NCBI RefSeq assembly: GCF_015244565.1
Contig: NZ_JABCQG010000008.1
Coordinates: 81,742-145,741, forward strand
Direction of reading: 5' to 3'
Origin: Gluconobacter vitians
GTDB taxonomy: Bacteria; Pseudomonadota; Alphaproteobacteria; Acetobacterales; Acetobacteraceae
Length of the DNA: 64,000 bases
A program made the translations under genes and the position numbers. The notes below the pieces were generated by a model. It worked only from the letters and a program-made list of their open reading frames with translations. It ran no database searches and had not been told where the DNA came from. Of this stretch, positions 54,261 through 63,650 are shown in pieces (the first letter of the stretch is position 1; each line of letters begins with the position of its first letter).

Positions 54261-54989
54261 ATGTACGCTCTACTGTTCTCCGAGGCTTTGGTAAATCGCT
54301 CTGAAATGCGTGTCTTTACACGTGAGAAGATCTATTCTTCCGCGCTGGCCCGGGGCGCAGCTCATGGCGATAAAGAGACTATTCGGGCGATGATGATCGG
54401 ATGGTGGCCTTTTATTCAGGCTTTTGAGCGCGCTATTGACGTGCGCGTCGGTCATCTTCCCATCAAGCCGCTTGTCCAGCGCTTTGGACAGACGCGTATC
54501 AAGGCCTTCTTTTCGGAAGCCCGTGAAGCCGTCCGCGAGATGAAGGAAGAGGAAGGCTCACACGCCATCCTGTGGGCAGACGGGGCAAAGGAATTCGGCC
54601 TCGACCTGTTCGGCACCCATTACGACACGCTTCCGAGCGTCCAGAAGCTGATTGCCAATGCCGACAGCGAAGATCCCGTGATCTTCTTCTCCTGGCTGGC
54701 CGCTGTGGAATACATCGCCGAAGAACTGGCCGCCTATCTGTGCCATGCGCCGAAGTTCACCAGCCTCTTTGCCAAGAAGAAGTGGACCTGGGGTCTGGCC
54801 CATGACGAGCATGAGCATGACGGTCCATCCCATCTGGAAATCGACGAGGATCTGGCCCGTGCCTATTATCCGTCCAACGATCCGGACATCACGCGTGCGG
54901 CCCTGACGGCCAATATGCGCGAATGCATTGAAATGTTTGAAAAAGCGAGCTTTGAGATTTACGCCACCGTGCCCGAAATGGCGCATTAA
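54261..54989 (+). CDS. All-helical protein, possibly heme-oxygenase-like fold, unknown
   Basis: The 242-residue product looks all-helical. An E-x-x-H pattern occurs at Glu98-Gly-Ser-His101, acidic residues at Glu150/Glu154/Glu155 lie in a helix (AAVEYIAEELAAYL), and a histidine cluster occurs at His181-His191 (HDEHEHDGPSH). This spacing is reminiscent of heme-oxygenase-like diiron oxidases and TenA/PqqC relatives, which bind metal or small cofactors. The assignment is tentative, and no partner genes adjoin it. The preceding AT-rich region with a palindrome suggests separate regulation. It could equally be an uncharacterised regulatory or storage protein. Confidence 0.45.
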   Translation: MYALLFSEALVNRSEMRVFTREKIYSSALARGAAHGDKETIRAMMIGWWPFIQAFERAIDVRVGHLPIKPLVQRFGQTRIKAFFSEAREAVREMKEEEGSHAILWADGAKEFGLDLFGTHYDTLPSVQKLIANADSEDPVIFFSWLAAVEYIAEELAAYLCHAPKFTSLFAKKKWTWGLAHDEHEHDGPSHLEIDEDLARAYYPSNDPDITRAALTANMRECIEMFEKASFEIYATVPEMAH

Positions 54990-55142
54990 CGAAACCTTAA
55001 GCCCTTATCGACTATCTCCGTGCCCGGTGTGCCATAACCGACGCGCGGAGATGTTGCCCGCAACAGATTCGTCCGCCGCAAAGAAAAACTTCATAAATCC
55101 CTGTCATCGTGGCACCCTCCTCCTCTATTGGGAAGGTTCATG

Positions 55143-55199
55143 ATGCCCCTGCCTGTCTCACTGGACCCTGTTTTCGCTCCCCGGTCATGCGCGGCATAA
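55143..55199 (+). CDS. Putative leader peptide ORF upstream of the GGDEF-EAL gene
   Basis: An 18-residue ORF (ATG at 55143, or 55140 for one residue more) follows the strong ribosome binding site GGAAGG at 55131-55136. Its TAA at 55197-55199 overlaps the ATG at 55199 of the diguanylate cyclase/phosphodiesterase gene, in the arrangement TAATG. No such signal precedes the downstream gene itself. The leader probably couples or tunes translation of the c-di-GMP enzyme. The peptide has a Pro-rich start (MPLPVSLDP). Confidence 0.55.
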   Translation: MPLPVSLDPVFAPRSCAA

Positions 55200-57565
55200 T
55201 GACTGCCATGCTGAACCTGCTGAAACGGATACGGTTAACCCGGCTCTTCCCCTTCCGGACGGATATTCCGCCAGGTGCGGAAGAAGGAGTCCGCCTTTCG
55301 CGCTGCAGGGTGCTGCGTGGCCTGAACTTCTTCCATTTCGTTCCCCAGATCAGCTGTGGCCCCGTTGCCGGCCTCTGCCTGATGCGGAGTTATCCGACCT
55401 ACGGCATGATCCTGTGCGGGTCCGTCCTGTTTCTGCTGCTGGTCTATAATATCTGCTTTTATGCGATCCCGACCGAGAAGCTCGTCGACACCCGACAGTC
55501 CTGGATTCTGAAGGGCCTCAATATCGCATTTGGCCTGTGCTGGATAACGCTGCCCCCGATTGTGTTCCCGTATGGAGATGCCAATGACAGGGTCCTTGTT
55601 GCAGGGATCATGGTTGGGCTGACGGCAACGACCATCACCCTGATGCCCCTGACCGGGCTGGGGGAAATCATTGCTTTCATGCTGATTTTTTCCTGTTGCG
55701 ACGCCCTGTTCCAGTCATGGCAGATCGACCATGGATCATTCTATTTCTACATCGCCATCGAACTGACGGTTTACCTGTTCTTCGTCCTGTCCCTGACGAT
55801 GGCGGTGCGCACACTGTTTACGGCATTTCTCATCAGCAGGTCCTCGCTGGAACAGCGCAACAGCATCGTGCAGCTGCTGCTCCGGAATGCGGATGACGAT
55901 ACCGGCGACTGGCTCTGGGAGACCGGTGCATCGGGAACGCTGAACAATGTTTCGGCCAGTCTGGCCTCCGCTTTCGGCAACAGCCGGGAGTGGCTTGAAA
56001 ACCGGGTTTTCTTTGACATCCTGTCCGATCTGGCCGGTCCGTCTGCATTCGATGGAGACGAGCGGACCGGACTTGGCCGTCTGCGGCAGTGTCTCGACAA
56101 CCGGATCTTCTTCCGGGACATCGTGGTCTCCGGGACGCTGCATGGACAGCAGCGTTTCTGGTCCCTGAGCGGGCGCCCGGTCTTTCAGGACCGGACCTTT
56201 GTCGGATACCGGGGTGTCGGAACGGATGTGACCCAGACGCACTGGGCACAGGAAAGCGCGTCTTTCAGGGCACGGCACGATCTCCTGACCGGGCTGCCGA
56301 ACCGTGGCGCCTTCCTTGATGACATGGAAACCTACCTCATTGAGGCCGAGCGCACGGGTGAGGCCTTCGCGCTGCTCAATCTTGATCTGGACGGCTTCAA
56401 GCAGATCAATGACCGGTATGGCCATTCCGCCGGTGACGAGATGCTGCGGAAAGTCACGGTCGTCCTGAGCCGCACGCTGAGTGAACGCCACCGGCTCTAC
56501 AGGTTCGGTGGCGACGAATTCATGCTGCTCGAGCGTCAGACCACACCGGCCCAGGCGGCCACCACGGCTACAGGGCTGATCAATGCGCTGACGAACGTGC
56601 CCATCCGGATTGGCGAAGGCGTGCGGTGTGCGGTCGGGCTCAGTGTGGGGATCGTGCTGTCCATCGGTGGATCGGAGCGTGTCGGAAGCCTGCTGGAAGC
56701 CAGTGATCTGGCGCTTTACGAGGCCAAGAGCCTCGGTGGCCATACGCACCGTTTTTACAATCCGGAACTGCGCACCGTGGCCAAGCGGAACCGGGACCTG
56801 ATCCGCGCGCTCCCCGATGCCCTTGAAAAGGGAGATCTGGGAATTGTCTATCAGCCCTTCTTCAATACCCAGAGCCAGAAGCTCTGCGGATTTGAAGCGC
56901 TGATCCGCTGGTCGCATCCCGAATATGGCCGCGTGCCGCCCGAACGGATCATCCAGCTGGCCGAAGAAGCCGGACTGATCCACCGGCTGGGCGTTTATGT
57001 CATGGAGCGGGCCTGCCTGTTTGCGCGTGAATGGGAGCCAGGGCTGGTTCTTTCGATCAATGTTTCGGTCGGCCAGCTTGAAGCCCCCGCCTTCCTCAAA
57101 GACACGTTCCGGATTCTGGAGAAGACCGGCTTCCCGGCCCGCTGCCTTCAGATCGAAATGACCGAAAACATCTTCATGGAGCCGGATGCTGCGACATTCA
57201 CGCTGCTGAGCCGTCTGCAGAGTGCGGGGATTTCCATTGCACTCGACGATTTCGGCAAAGGCTTCTCGTCACTTGGGTATCTGCGGTTCTTCCCGTTCTC
57301 CAAGATCAAGCTGGACGGCCTTTTCGTTCGCGACATGCTCCGGGAATCCCGGGCCGCCTCGATCGTCCGGGCCGTGGTCGATCTGTCCATTGATCTGGGC
57401 GTGGCCGTCACGGCGGAGGGCGTGGAAAGCCAGGAACAGCTTTCCTATCTCAAGCGCCTCGGCTGTACGGAAGTACAGGGATATCTGTTGTCCCGCCCCC
57501 TGTCACCCGAAGACACCCGCCAGTTCATGGTCAGACCACCGGTCCTGCTGGAAGAATCGTCCTGA
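55199..57565 (+). CDS. Membrane-bound GGDEF-EAL c-di-GMP enzyme
   Basis: The protein (about 788 aa) both makes and breaks cyclic di-GMP, at least potentially. An N-terminal membrane sensor has about five to six helices (to about residue 210), followed by a PAS-like region (230-380). The GGDEF domain has RFGGDEF with Gly437, so the active site is intact. The EAL domain has FEALIRW (Glu566), QIEMTENIF, DDFGKGFSS, the catalytic Lys and AEGVES, so phosphodiesterase activity is also plausible. The ATG at 55199 overlaps the stop of the short leader ORF. In-frame upstream starts (55109, 55187) lack a binding site. It likely links membrane signals to motility or cellulose production. Confidence 0.92.
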   Translation: MTAMLNLLKRIRLTRLFPFRTDIPPGAEEGVRLSRCRVLRGLNFFHFVPQISCGPVAGLCLMRSYPTYGMILCGSVLFLLLVYNICFYAIPTEKLVDTRQSWILKGLNIAFGLCWITLPPIVFPYGDANDRVLVAGIMVGLTATTITLMPLTGLGEIIAFMLIFSCCDALFQSWQIDHGSFYFYIAIELTVYLFFVLSLTMAVRTLFTAFLISRSSLEQRNSIVQLLLRNADDDTGDWLWETGASGTLNNVSASLASAFGNSREWLENRVFFDILSDLAGPSAFDGDERTGLGRLRQCLDNRIFFRDIVVSGTLHGQQRFWSLSGRPVFQDRTFVGYRGVGTDVTQTHWAQESASFRARHDLLTGLPNRGAFLDDMETYLIEAERTGEAFALLNLDLDGFKQINDRYGHSAGDEMLRKVTVVLSRTLSERHRLYRFGGDEFMLLERQTTPAQAATTATGLINALTNVPIRIGEGVRCAVGLSVGIVLSIGGSERVGSLLEASDLALYEAKSLGGHTHRFYNPELRTVAKRNRDLIRALPDALEKGDLGIVYQPFFNTQSQKLCGFEALIRWSHPEYGRVPPERIIQLAEEAGLIHRLGVYVMERACLFAREWEPGLVLSINVSVGQLEAPAFLKDTFRILEKTGFPARCLQIEMTENIFMEPDAATFTLLSRLQSAGISIALDDFGKGFSSLGYLRFFPFSKIKLDGLFVRDMLRESRAASIVRAVVDLSIDLGVAVTAEGVESQEQLSYLKRLGCTEVQGYLLSRPLSPEDTRQFMVRPPVLLEESS

Positions 57566-57580
57566 GACAGGACCCACACA

Positions 57581-58228
57581 TCAGGCGGTCAGCGGATTGG
57601 GAGCCGTTTTCTTCCCTTCCTCCGCCACGCGCCAGCAATACCAGGCGAGCGTTGAGCGATAGGGCGAGAAACGGGCCGTCTCCTCTTTCAGAGCCTTTGG
57701 TTTGGGCGGAAGCTCCAGCCCTTTGATCCTGCGCCAGCCTTCCCGGACTCCAAAATCATCGACCGGCATCACATCGGGGCGGTTGAGCGTGAACATCAGC
57801 AGCATTTCCACAGTCCAGCGCCCGATGCCCCGCAATGTGACGAGGCGCGCGATCAGGTCCTCATCCGTCATACCCGCAGCCTCGGACCGGGTAGGGACCA
57901 CATCGTCCAGACGGGCCTGCGCCACACCGCGCATGGCCAGAAGCTTGCTGCCCGAAAGTCCACAGGCACGCAGGCTTTCTTCGGACAGGCTCAGGAGCCG
58001 TGCGGGAGATGGTGGCGGCCCGTCCATGTTTTCCTGCTCGCCGAGAAGGCACAGACGGCCGAAGATTTTCCGGGCCGCCGCGCCGTGAAGCTGTTGCCCG
58101 GCGATGGCCCGCAGAAGGGCATCGTAAGGTTCCTGCCCGTTATCGCCGTGTAGCGTGCACGGGCCGATACGGGCGATGACGGCCGCAAGATCGGGATCTG
58201 CGCCGAGGAGTGTTGCAGAATCAACCAT
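57581..58228 (-). CDS. DNA-3-methyladenine glycosylase II-like protein
   Basis: The 215-residue product has the HhH-GPD fold of AlkA-type glycosylases that excise alkylated bases. The hairpin-helix-hairpin TLRGIGRWTVEMLLMFTL is followed by RPDVMPVDDFGVREGW, which contains the catalytic Asp. The N-terminal AIAGQQLHGAAARKIFGRL is typical of the second-domain helices. The start at 58228 places the binding-site candidate GGAAAGG at acceptable spacing; an ATG three codons earlier is possible. It converges with the GGDEF-EAL gene and diverges from the TonB-like gene. Confidence 0.85.
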   Translation of the reverse strand: MVDSATLLGADPDLAAVIARIGPCTLHGDNGQEPYDALLRAIAGQQLHGAAARKIFGRLCLLGEQENMDGPPPSPARLLSLSEESLRACGLSGSKLLAMRGVAQARLDDVVPTRSEAAGMTDEDLIARLVTLRGIGRWTVEMLLMFTLNRPDVMPVDDFGVREGWRRIKGLELPPKPKALKEETARFSPYRSTLAWYCWRVAEEGKKTAPNPLTA

Positions 58229-58465
58229 CAGGAACATGCCTTTCCGGAAGTTAAGGTTTGCGTGACTCTTTGTGTCTTTCGTGGGTCGCTCATTACTGCC
58301 ATGATACGCCAAGACAGACGCCCACCCCCAGCCCCGGATAACCAGCCTGCCGGATGACAACCCCGACCGCCCTGGTGCAAAAGGTCTGGCGATGATGCGA
58401 CGCCACCTTCTCTTCGCCGACCGGCCGTTCCCTGCCCGGTCCTTTCCAGACGGACTGTCCCGCAT

Positions 58466-59584
58466 ATGAGCGGAACGACCGCTGTCACGTCAGGAAAGCC
58501 GCAGAAACGCGAGCCCCAGCTCTTCGCCCCCTCGGCGCGGATCGTTCCTGCACGTCCACAGCATGCGCCCGCTGGCACCCGCGAACGCCTGAGAGACTAC
58601 GTCCCGCCAGCAGTTCCGGTCCGACCGGTGCTGACACCGATGATGCGTCCACAGACCATCGTCGAGAACGGCCCTACGGTTCCGTTTATTTTCTCGGCAG
58701 GCCTGCACGCGGCTATTCTGGCTTTCCTCCTGATGCAGCATCACGGCATGCATGGCTCACCAGCCGGACAGGAACAACCTCAGGTCGAAATGGTTTTCGA
58801 CGCGCCGCCATCAAAAAGCAGCATGCGTGGTCCCCGGGCACGCAAGGAAGGGGGCGCTCCGCCGCCGCCATCTGCGCAGAGTCCGCAGGAGACACAGGAA
58901 AACCAGCAGCAGCCGGAGAAGGAACAGTCCACGCCGACGCCGGCCGTCCCGACGCCGGAGACGCCGTCTGCGCCTGACGTTCCGGAAGAACCTTCTGCCG
59001 AACTGCCCAAAACGGCACCGACGCCAGCCCCCGTTACGCCGGGTGCGGCCCCTAGCCAGCGCAGCCATCAGACGTCGCCTCACGCCCACCATGCGCAGCG
59101 TTCCGTCCGATCCGACCGGAACAATCCGTTCGCGCATCCGATGGACCTGTCGTTCGGTGAGCAGCCCTCGCCCTATCGTCGCCACCGCGGCCGCGCGTCC
59201 GGCTCCGGTGGTCCGATCGACATGTCCCTGGGACCGCTCAGCCTGAACGGCGCCATCAATGCGCCGTACCAGACACGCACCAGCGTCAAGGGCGTCAGCG
59301 AGGATTACGGCGGGGAGATCGACCGCTGGATCCGGGCGCATATGTACTATCCGGAAGAAGCGGCCCGCGCCGGCGAGGATGGTCCGTCCTCGGTGCATGT
59401 GGTTCTGGACCGTTCGGGCCGCGTGAAATCGGTCCGGCTGATGAGCCAGTCCGGGTCCTATTCGCTGGACGCCGCGACGACCGGCATGTTCCAGGGCGCC
59501 CATCTGCCACCGGTTCCGCCGGACATGAAGGGCGACCATTTCGATATTGACGTGACGATCAACTACATCCTGATCCGCCGGTAA
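58466..59584 (+). CDS. TonB-like energy transducer
   Basis: The 372-residue protein has a cytoplasmic N-terminus of about 70 residues (longer than in E. coli TonB), one membrane helix near residue 75-90 (TVPFIFSAGLHAAILAFLLM), a Pro/Glu/Ala-rich periplasmic spacer and a C-terminal TonB-type domain (about 275-372) with MYYPEEAARAGEDG, VHVVLDRSGRVKSVRL, SQSGSYSLDAATTGMF and the final IDVTINYIL. It powers outer-membrane receptors such as the one at 33355. No exbB or exbD adjoins it, so it relies on genes elsewhere. Confidence 0.85.
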   Translation: MSGTTAVTSGKPQKREPQLFAPSARIVPARPQHAPAGTRERLRDYVPPAVPVRPVLTPMMRPQTIVENGPTVPFIFSAGLHAAILAFLLMQHHGMHGSPAGQEQPQVEMVFDAPPSKSSMRGPRARKEGGAPPPPSAQSPQETQENQQQPEKEQSTPTPAVPTPETPSAPDVPEEPSAELPKTAPTPAPVTPGAAPSQRSHQTSPHAHHAQRSVRSDRNNPFAHPMDLSFGEQPSPYRRHRGRASGSGGPIDMSLGPLSLNGAINAPYQTRTSVKGVSEDYGGEIDRWIRAHMYYPEEAARAGEDGPSSVHVVLDRSGRVKSVRLMSQSGSYSLDAATTGMFQGAHLPPVPPDMKGDHFDIDVTINYILIRR

Positions 59585-59660
59585 AAACGGGAGCGGCTTC
59601 GACATCGGAGCCGCAATCCCATACAGTCCGCCGGGTCACTGTCCTGTTACCGGAACGCCG

Positions 59661-60596
59661 ATGCGCCGCCTCTGTTCGACCCTGCTGCCTCTTTGCTTTC
59701 CCCTGGCCCTCGGGGGATGTTTCAGTCTCTCGCGACCCTTCGCCGATCCGGGGCAGCAGGCCAGATATCTGACGGCGGCCAATCTTCCCCCGGCCCGCCT
59801 CGCTGTTCCGACACCTACGGATTCCCTGCTGTCGGACGATGCCGCCGCACTCTGGGCGCATGACATGGCGCAGGCCATGGTCGGGCAATCCGTTCCCGCC
59901 ATCGCCCAGCCCCGCAAAAAAGGGGACTGGTGGCTGAAAATGAGTGCCGCCACCCATGGCGGTGCGGTTGTTCCCCATTACGTCATCATGACGCCGGAAG
60001 GGAAAGTCCGGGCGGAAACGGATGGCCCTGCCGTAGACATGGCAGGCTGGAGCGCAGGTGATAAAACTGCTCTTCAGGGGGCTGCCGTTCAGGAGGCACC
60101 ACAACTGGCAGGGCTGCTCACGGGGATTCAGGCCAACATGATGCAGCAGGATCCGCACAGCCTCATGAACCGGCCCGCGAAAATCTGCTTCAAGGGCGTT
60201 ACCGGAGCGCCCGGCGACGGGAATGTCGCGCTTGCCCGCGCCTTTTACGCGGCGCTTCCTGACAAGACCAATACGGTGACAACCACCGAAAAAGGCGCGG
60301 ATTTCATCGTTCGCGGAACGGTCGATCTCAAATCTGGCGCAGCGGGCAATACCGGCCATCCGGTCGATCATATTGAGATCATCTGGCACGTTCTGACCCC
60401 CGATGGAAAGGAAGCGGGGGCGGCCACCCAGCTGCACGACATCGCCCCCCATTCTCTGGACGGGGCATGGGGTGATACCGCCGACATGGCCGCTGACGAG
60501 GCCGCCCAGGGTGTACGGACCATCGTCACCAATTTTTCAGGCCGCGAGCACAAGCCCCTGCCGGATGGCAAAACGGCTCCAAAGAAGGCGGCATAA
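59661..60596 (+). CDS. Putative lipoprotein, unknown
   Basis: The 311-residue product has a lipoprotein signal with lipobox ALGGC (about residues 16-20). The mature part contains two similar alpha/beta segments but no family that I recognise. Its first part mentions GDWWLKMSAATHGGAVVPHYVI and the end TDFSGREHKPLP-like NFSGREHKPL. It follows the TonB-like gene by about 76 bp on the same strand. No function is assigned. Confidence 0.5.
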   Translation: MRRLCSTLLPLCFPLALGGCFSLSRPFADPGQQARYLTAANLPPARLAVPTPTDSLLSDDAAALWAHDMAQAMVGQSVPAIAQPRKKGDWWLKMSAATHGGAVVPHYVIMTPEGKVRAETDGPAVDMAGWSAGDKTALQGAAVQEAPQLAGLLTGIQANMMQQDPHSLMNRPAKICFKGVTGAPGDGNVALARAFYAALPDKTNTVTTTEKGADFIVRGTVDLKSGAAGNTGHPVDHIEIIWHVLTPDGKEAGAATQLHDIAPHSLDGAWGDTADMAADEAAQGVRTIVTNFSGREHKPLPDGKTAPKKAA

Positions 60597-60694
60597 CGAC
60601 AGGTAGACTATTGAGGGTGCGATAGTATAACTATTCGTATTTTTCCCTGCTTTTGTTTGTTACAGGACTTCGACATTTCCGCCTGAAGTCTCTG

Positions 60695-61615
60695 ATGCGT
60701 CTTTCGTTCCGTTCGCTATTCTGTAGTACGACACTTTGCGCAGCGTTCGCTCCAGTCGTTTCCGCTTTCGCGGATCCAGTACCCGTTATCGCCGTAAACC
60801 GTGAAATCGGTCTTTCGATGACAGGGACCTTCCGGAACAGCACGAGCAGCCTCAGTCTCAGCCAGGCCGAAACTGGCAGTTACGGCCAACATACCTACAC
60901 TGAGAGGTTTGCAAGTTCTGGTCGCTACCGCACCATCGGCTGGACACCAGGTTTTCAGGCTGACGCCTCGGTCATGTTCAATGCCTTCGGGATCGATAAC
61001 CTTTACGGTGCCCTGCATTTTTCGCTTGAGGACGGACAGCGAAACTACAAGTCACCCGCTCTTGTTTCCAACATTGCAGCAATCCCTTTCCCCATTGTCC
61101 CTGTTTCTTCCCCTGCCATTCATACGCCTTCCAAATATTCACCGAGCGGAAACGCCAGTTCCAGCGGGACTGATAATCGTGGCGAAATTGGCAAGGGCTT
61201 CCTTCTGCTTTCCAACAGTTTTCTTCTGACGCCCTTCATCCAGGGCGGATATGTCACGAACAGCCGTGACGGAGATTTCGGATACGGGTCCGGCCGTTAC
61301 TTCGCCGGCGCAGGCTTAAAGGCCGATTACGCCCTCACCTCCCGCCTTGTGCTTCGGGGCCGATTTGGATGGGCTGAAGTCCTCAGTTCCGGCCTCGCAC
61401 CCCGTCCTCTGTGGGAAGGGAGACTTGGTGTGGATTACCGGATGACCCGACGGCCTCACCTGACGGCAGGGGGCAACTATTCCTACTTTTCCTATAGCCA
61501 TGACCGGTTTTCCCAATCCGGCAGGGAACCGGGGTTTGCCTATTCCTATTCGGGCGTTTCAAACGGCCTGTCCAACGAGGTAAAGCTGCATGCCGGGCTG
61601 GCCTGGCAGTTCTGA
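60695..61615 (+). CDS. Outer-membrane beta-barrel protein, unknown
   Basis: The 306-residue product has a signal peptide (SLFCSTTLCAAFAPVVSAFA) and a beta-barrel with alternating polar/aromatic strands. Example strands are IGLSMTGTFRNSTSSLSLS and LLLSNSFLLTPFIQGGYV, and the C-terminus is GLAWQF with terminal Phe, as expected for a BAM substrate. The family is not recognised. The ATG at 60695 is chosen because it starts the signal peptide; an in-frame TTG lies 14 codons earlier. Confidence 0.6.
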   Translation: MRLSFRSLFCSTTLCAAFAPVVSAFADPVPVIAVNREIGLSMTGTFRNSTSSLSLSQAETGSYGQHTYTERFASSGRYRTIGWTPGFQADASVMFNAFGIDNLYGALHFSLEDGQRNYKSPALVSNIAAIPFPIVPVSSPAIHTPSKYSPSGNASSSGTDNRGEIGKGFLLLSNSFLLTPFIQGGYVTNSRDGDFGYGSGRYFAGAGLKADYALTSRLVLRGRFGWAEVLSSGLAPRPLWEGRLGVDYRMTRRPHLTAGGNYSYFSYSHDRFSQSGREPGFAYSYSGVSNGLSNEVKLHAGLAWQF

Positions 61616-61748
61616 CACGCTCAACATGGCATGCAGACACTGACCGACTGGTACGCATAAAGAATGAGGCCGGATGGATGACAGGGGAGCTTTGCGCTGT
61701 TAGAAGGCCAGCAACTTCCCTGTCGGACACCGGACGAGGCCGTTTTTC

Positions 61749-62681
61749 ATGAAGATCGTAGCCTGCAACAGTAACCTGCCGCTGGCCCGCGCGGTCGCCC
61801 ACGAACTGCGGATGCCGCTGTGCAAGACCGTGGTGAAACGCTTTGCCGATGGCGAGGTGTTCGTCGAGATTCAGGAAAACGTCCGCGGTGAGGACGTCTT
61901 CGTCGTGCAGAGCACCTGTATGCCGACGAATGATCATCTCATGGAACTTCTGGTCATGCTGGACGCACTGCGTCGCGGTTCCGCACGCCGCGTCACGGCT
62001 GTCATGCCGTATTTCGGCTATGCCCGTCAGGATCGCAAATCCGGCCCCCGTACCCCGATCAGCGCCAAGCTGGTGGCGAACCTGCTGACCGAAGCGGGTG
62101 CGAACCGCATCCTGACGATGGATCTGCACGCCATGCAGATCCAGGGCTTCTTCGATATCCCGACCGACAACCTCTATGCCGCGCCGCTCTTCGTGCGCGA
62201 TCTCAAGACCCGCCTGCCGGACCGTGAACTCATTATCGTCTCTCCGGACGTCGGCGGTGTGGTCCGTGCCCGTCAGCTCGCACAGCGCCTGAACGTGGAC
62301 CTCGCGATCATCGATAAGCGTCGCGAACGCGCCGGTGTCTCGGAAGTCATGAACGTCATCGGTGACGTAGCTGGCCGCTACTGCGTGCTGGTGGACGACA
62401 TCATCGACAGTGGCGGATCGCTGTGCAACGCCGCCAATGCCCTTATGAGCCGTGGCGCGGAAGGCGTTGAGGCCTATGTCACTCACGGCGTTCTGACTGG
62501 CAATGCCTGCCAGCGCGTGAAAGACAGTCCGCTGAACATGCTGACGCTGACTGACAGTATTCCGGCGACCGAGGCCCTTCTCGAGACCCCGAATATCCGC
62601 CAGATCACGACAGCCAACCTCCTCGCCCGGGCCATGAGCGCCGTTGCCGATGAAAGCTCAGTCTCTTCCCTCTTCGACTGA
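61749..62681 (+). CDS. prs: Ribose-phosphate pyrophosphokinase
   Basis: Prs makes PRPP from ribose-5-phosphate and ATP for nucleotide, His and Trp synthesis. The 310-residue enzyme shows the regulatory-flap region [18 protein letters not shown], the [18 protein letters not shown] motif, and the PRPP-binding loop [19 protein letters not shown]. Length is standard. The gene is free-standing and followed by a different-composition histidine phosphatase gene. Confidence 0.96.
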   Translation: MKIVACNSNLPLARAVAHELRMPLCKTVVKRFADGEVFVEIQENVRGEDVFVVQSTCMPTNDHLMELLVMLDALRRGSARRVTAVMPYFGYARQDRKSGPRTPISAKLVANLLTEAGANRILTMDLHAMQIQGFFDIPTDNLYAAPLFVRDLKTRLPDRELIIVSPDVGGVVRARQLAQRLNVDLAIIDKRRERAGVSEVMNVIGDVAGRYCVLVDDIIDSGGSLCNAANALMSRGAEGVEAYVTHGVLTGNACQRVKDSPLNMLTLTDSIPATEALLETPNIRQITTANLLARAMSAVADESSVSSLFD

Positions 62682-62732
62682 ACTTCTACGGATAACTCGC
62701 TCCAAGTCTGGCGCTCCTGAACGGACTTGTCC

Positions 62733-63341
62733 ATGATACAGATTATCCCCAAGCCCTACTGGTATCTCCGACATGGTGAAACAGACTGGAACCGGCAAGG
62801 ATTGGCACAGGGCCGAACAGACATTCCTCTTAATGAAACGGGCCAAAAACAGGCGATAGAAGCAGGGGAAATACTCGCCGGATTTTTCCGGGATGGACAC
62901 AGGTTGTTCGACCGTATTGTCTCCTCTCCCCTCAGTCGTGCACTCGAAACAGCGACCTATACCCGGGATATAATCCAGGCCCAGAGTGGCGTAGATCTGC
63001 CACTTCAGATTCAGGATGAGTTAATAGAGGTCTGTTTTGGTATCCACGAGGGCACACCTATGGGAGAATGGTATATCCCTTGGATTGAAAAGGGCCGTCT
63101 ACTTGAAGGTGGAGAAAGCTTTCAGGAACTGACAGATCGCGCCATTGCGACGCTCAATACAGAATTAAAGGTTGGTGGGACCCCTCTTTTTGTCGCTCAT
63201 GGCGCTCTTTTTCGTGGGCTACGAGCCGGCATGGGCCTTCCTACAAATATCCGACTACCAAACGCTATTCCATTAAGTCTTGAACCGAGTAACGGAATAT
63301 GGTCTATAGCGAAATACGATAGAAGTAATTTAATTATTTGA
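62733..63341 (+). CDS. Histidine phosphatase family protein
   Basis: The 202-residue enzyme has the phosphohistidine motif YLRHGETDWNRQG with His14 and the second catalytic region VAHGALFRGL. It is a phosphoglycerate mutase-like phosphatase; substrate unknown. Codon use is noticeably more AT-rich than in prs and other neighbours, especially at third positions (ATA, TTA, AAA). The stop codon lies in a near-perfect AT palindrome (TTTAATTATT / AATAATTAAA). Proximity to IS sequence suggests recent acquisition. Confidence 0.8.
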   Translation: MIQIIPKPYWYLRHGETDWNRQGLAQGRTDIPLNETGQKQAIEAGEILAGFFRDGHRLFDRIVSSPLSRALETATYTRDIIQAQSGVDLPLQIQDELIEVCFGIHEGTPMGEWYIPWIEKGRLLEGGESFQELTDRAIATLNTELKVGGTPLFVAHGALFRGLRAGMGLPTNIRLPNAIPLSLEPSNGIWSIAKYDRSNLII

Positions 63342-63650
63342 ATAATTAAAAGTTAATGCAATTTTAAAAAAAGGCTTTCCCAAAAGATATTTTGAAAACA
63401 ACATACTAAGAAAACCTATATTATATTTTTACCATAACGCTTTATTTTTCCCTCAAAGCCCTATGGGTATCAACAAAAAGTGGTCTTTATGATTTTTGTG
63501 GAAACCTTATAAACTAAACTGCTATATTTTCAGGAATATAATACAAAGCTGAATTTTTAAGATAATTATCCGGAATTCAAATCTCTTTTCTGGGGTAGAT
63601 ATTTTTCTGAATATTATAGCTATTTTTTAATTGAAACACTCTCAAGGGTT
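63342..63650. other. AT-rich region with no recognised gene
   Basis: About 310 bp between the histidine phosphatase gene and the IS remnant are very AT-rich. I see no coding region, RNA gene or clear structure on either strand. Confidence 0.6.
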
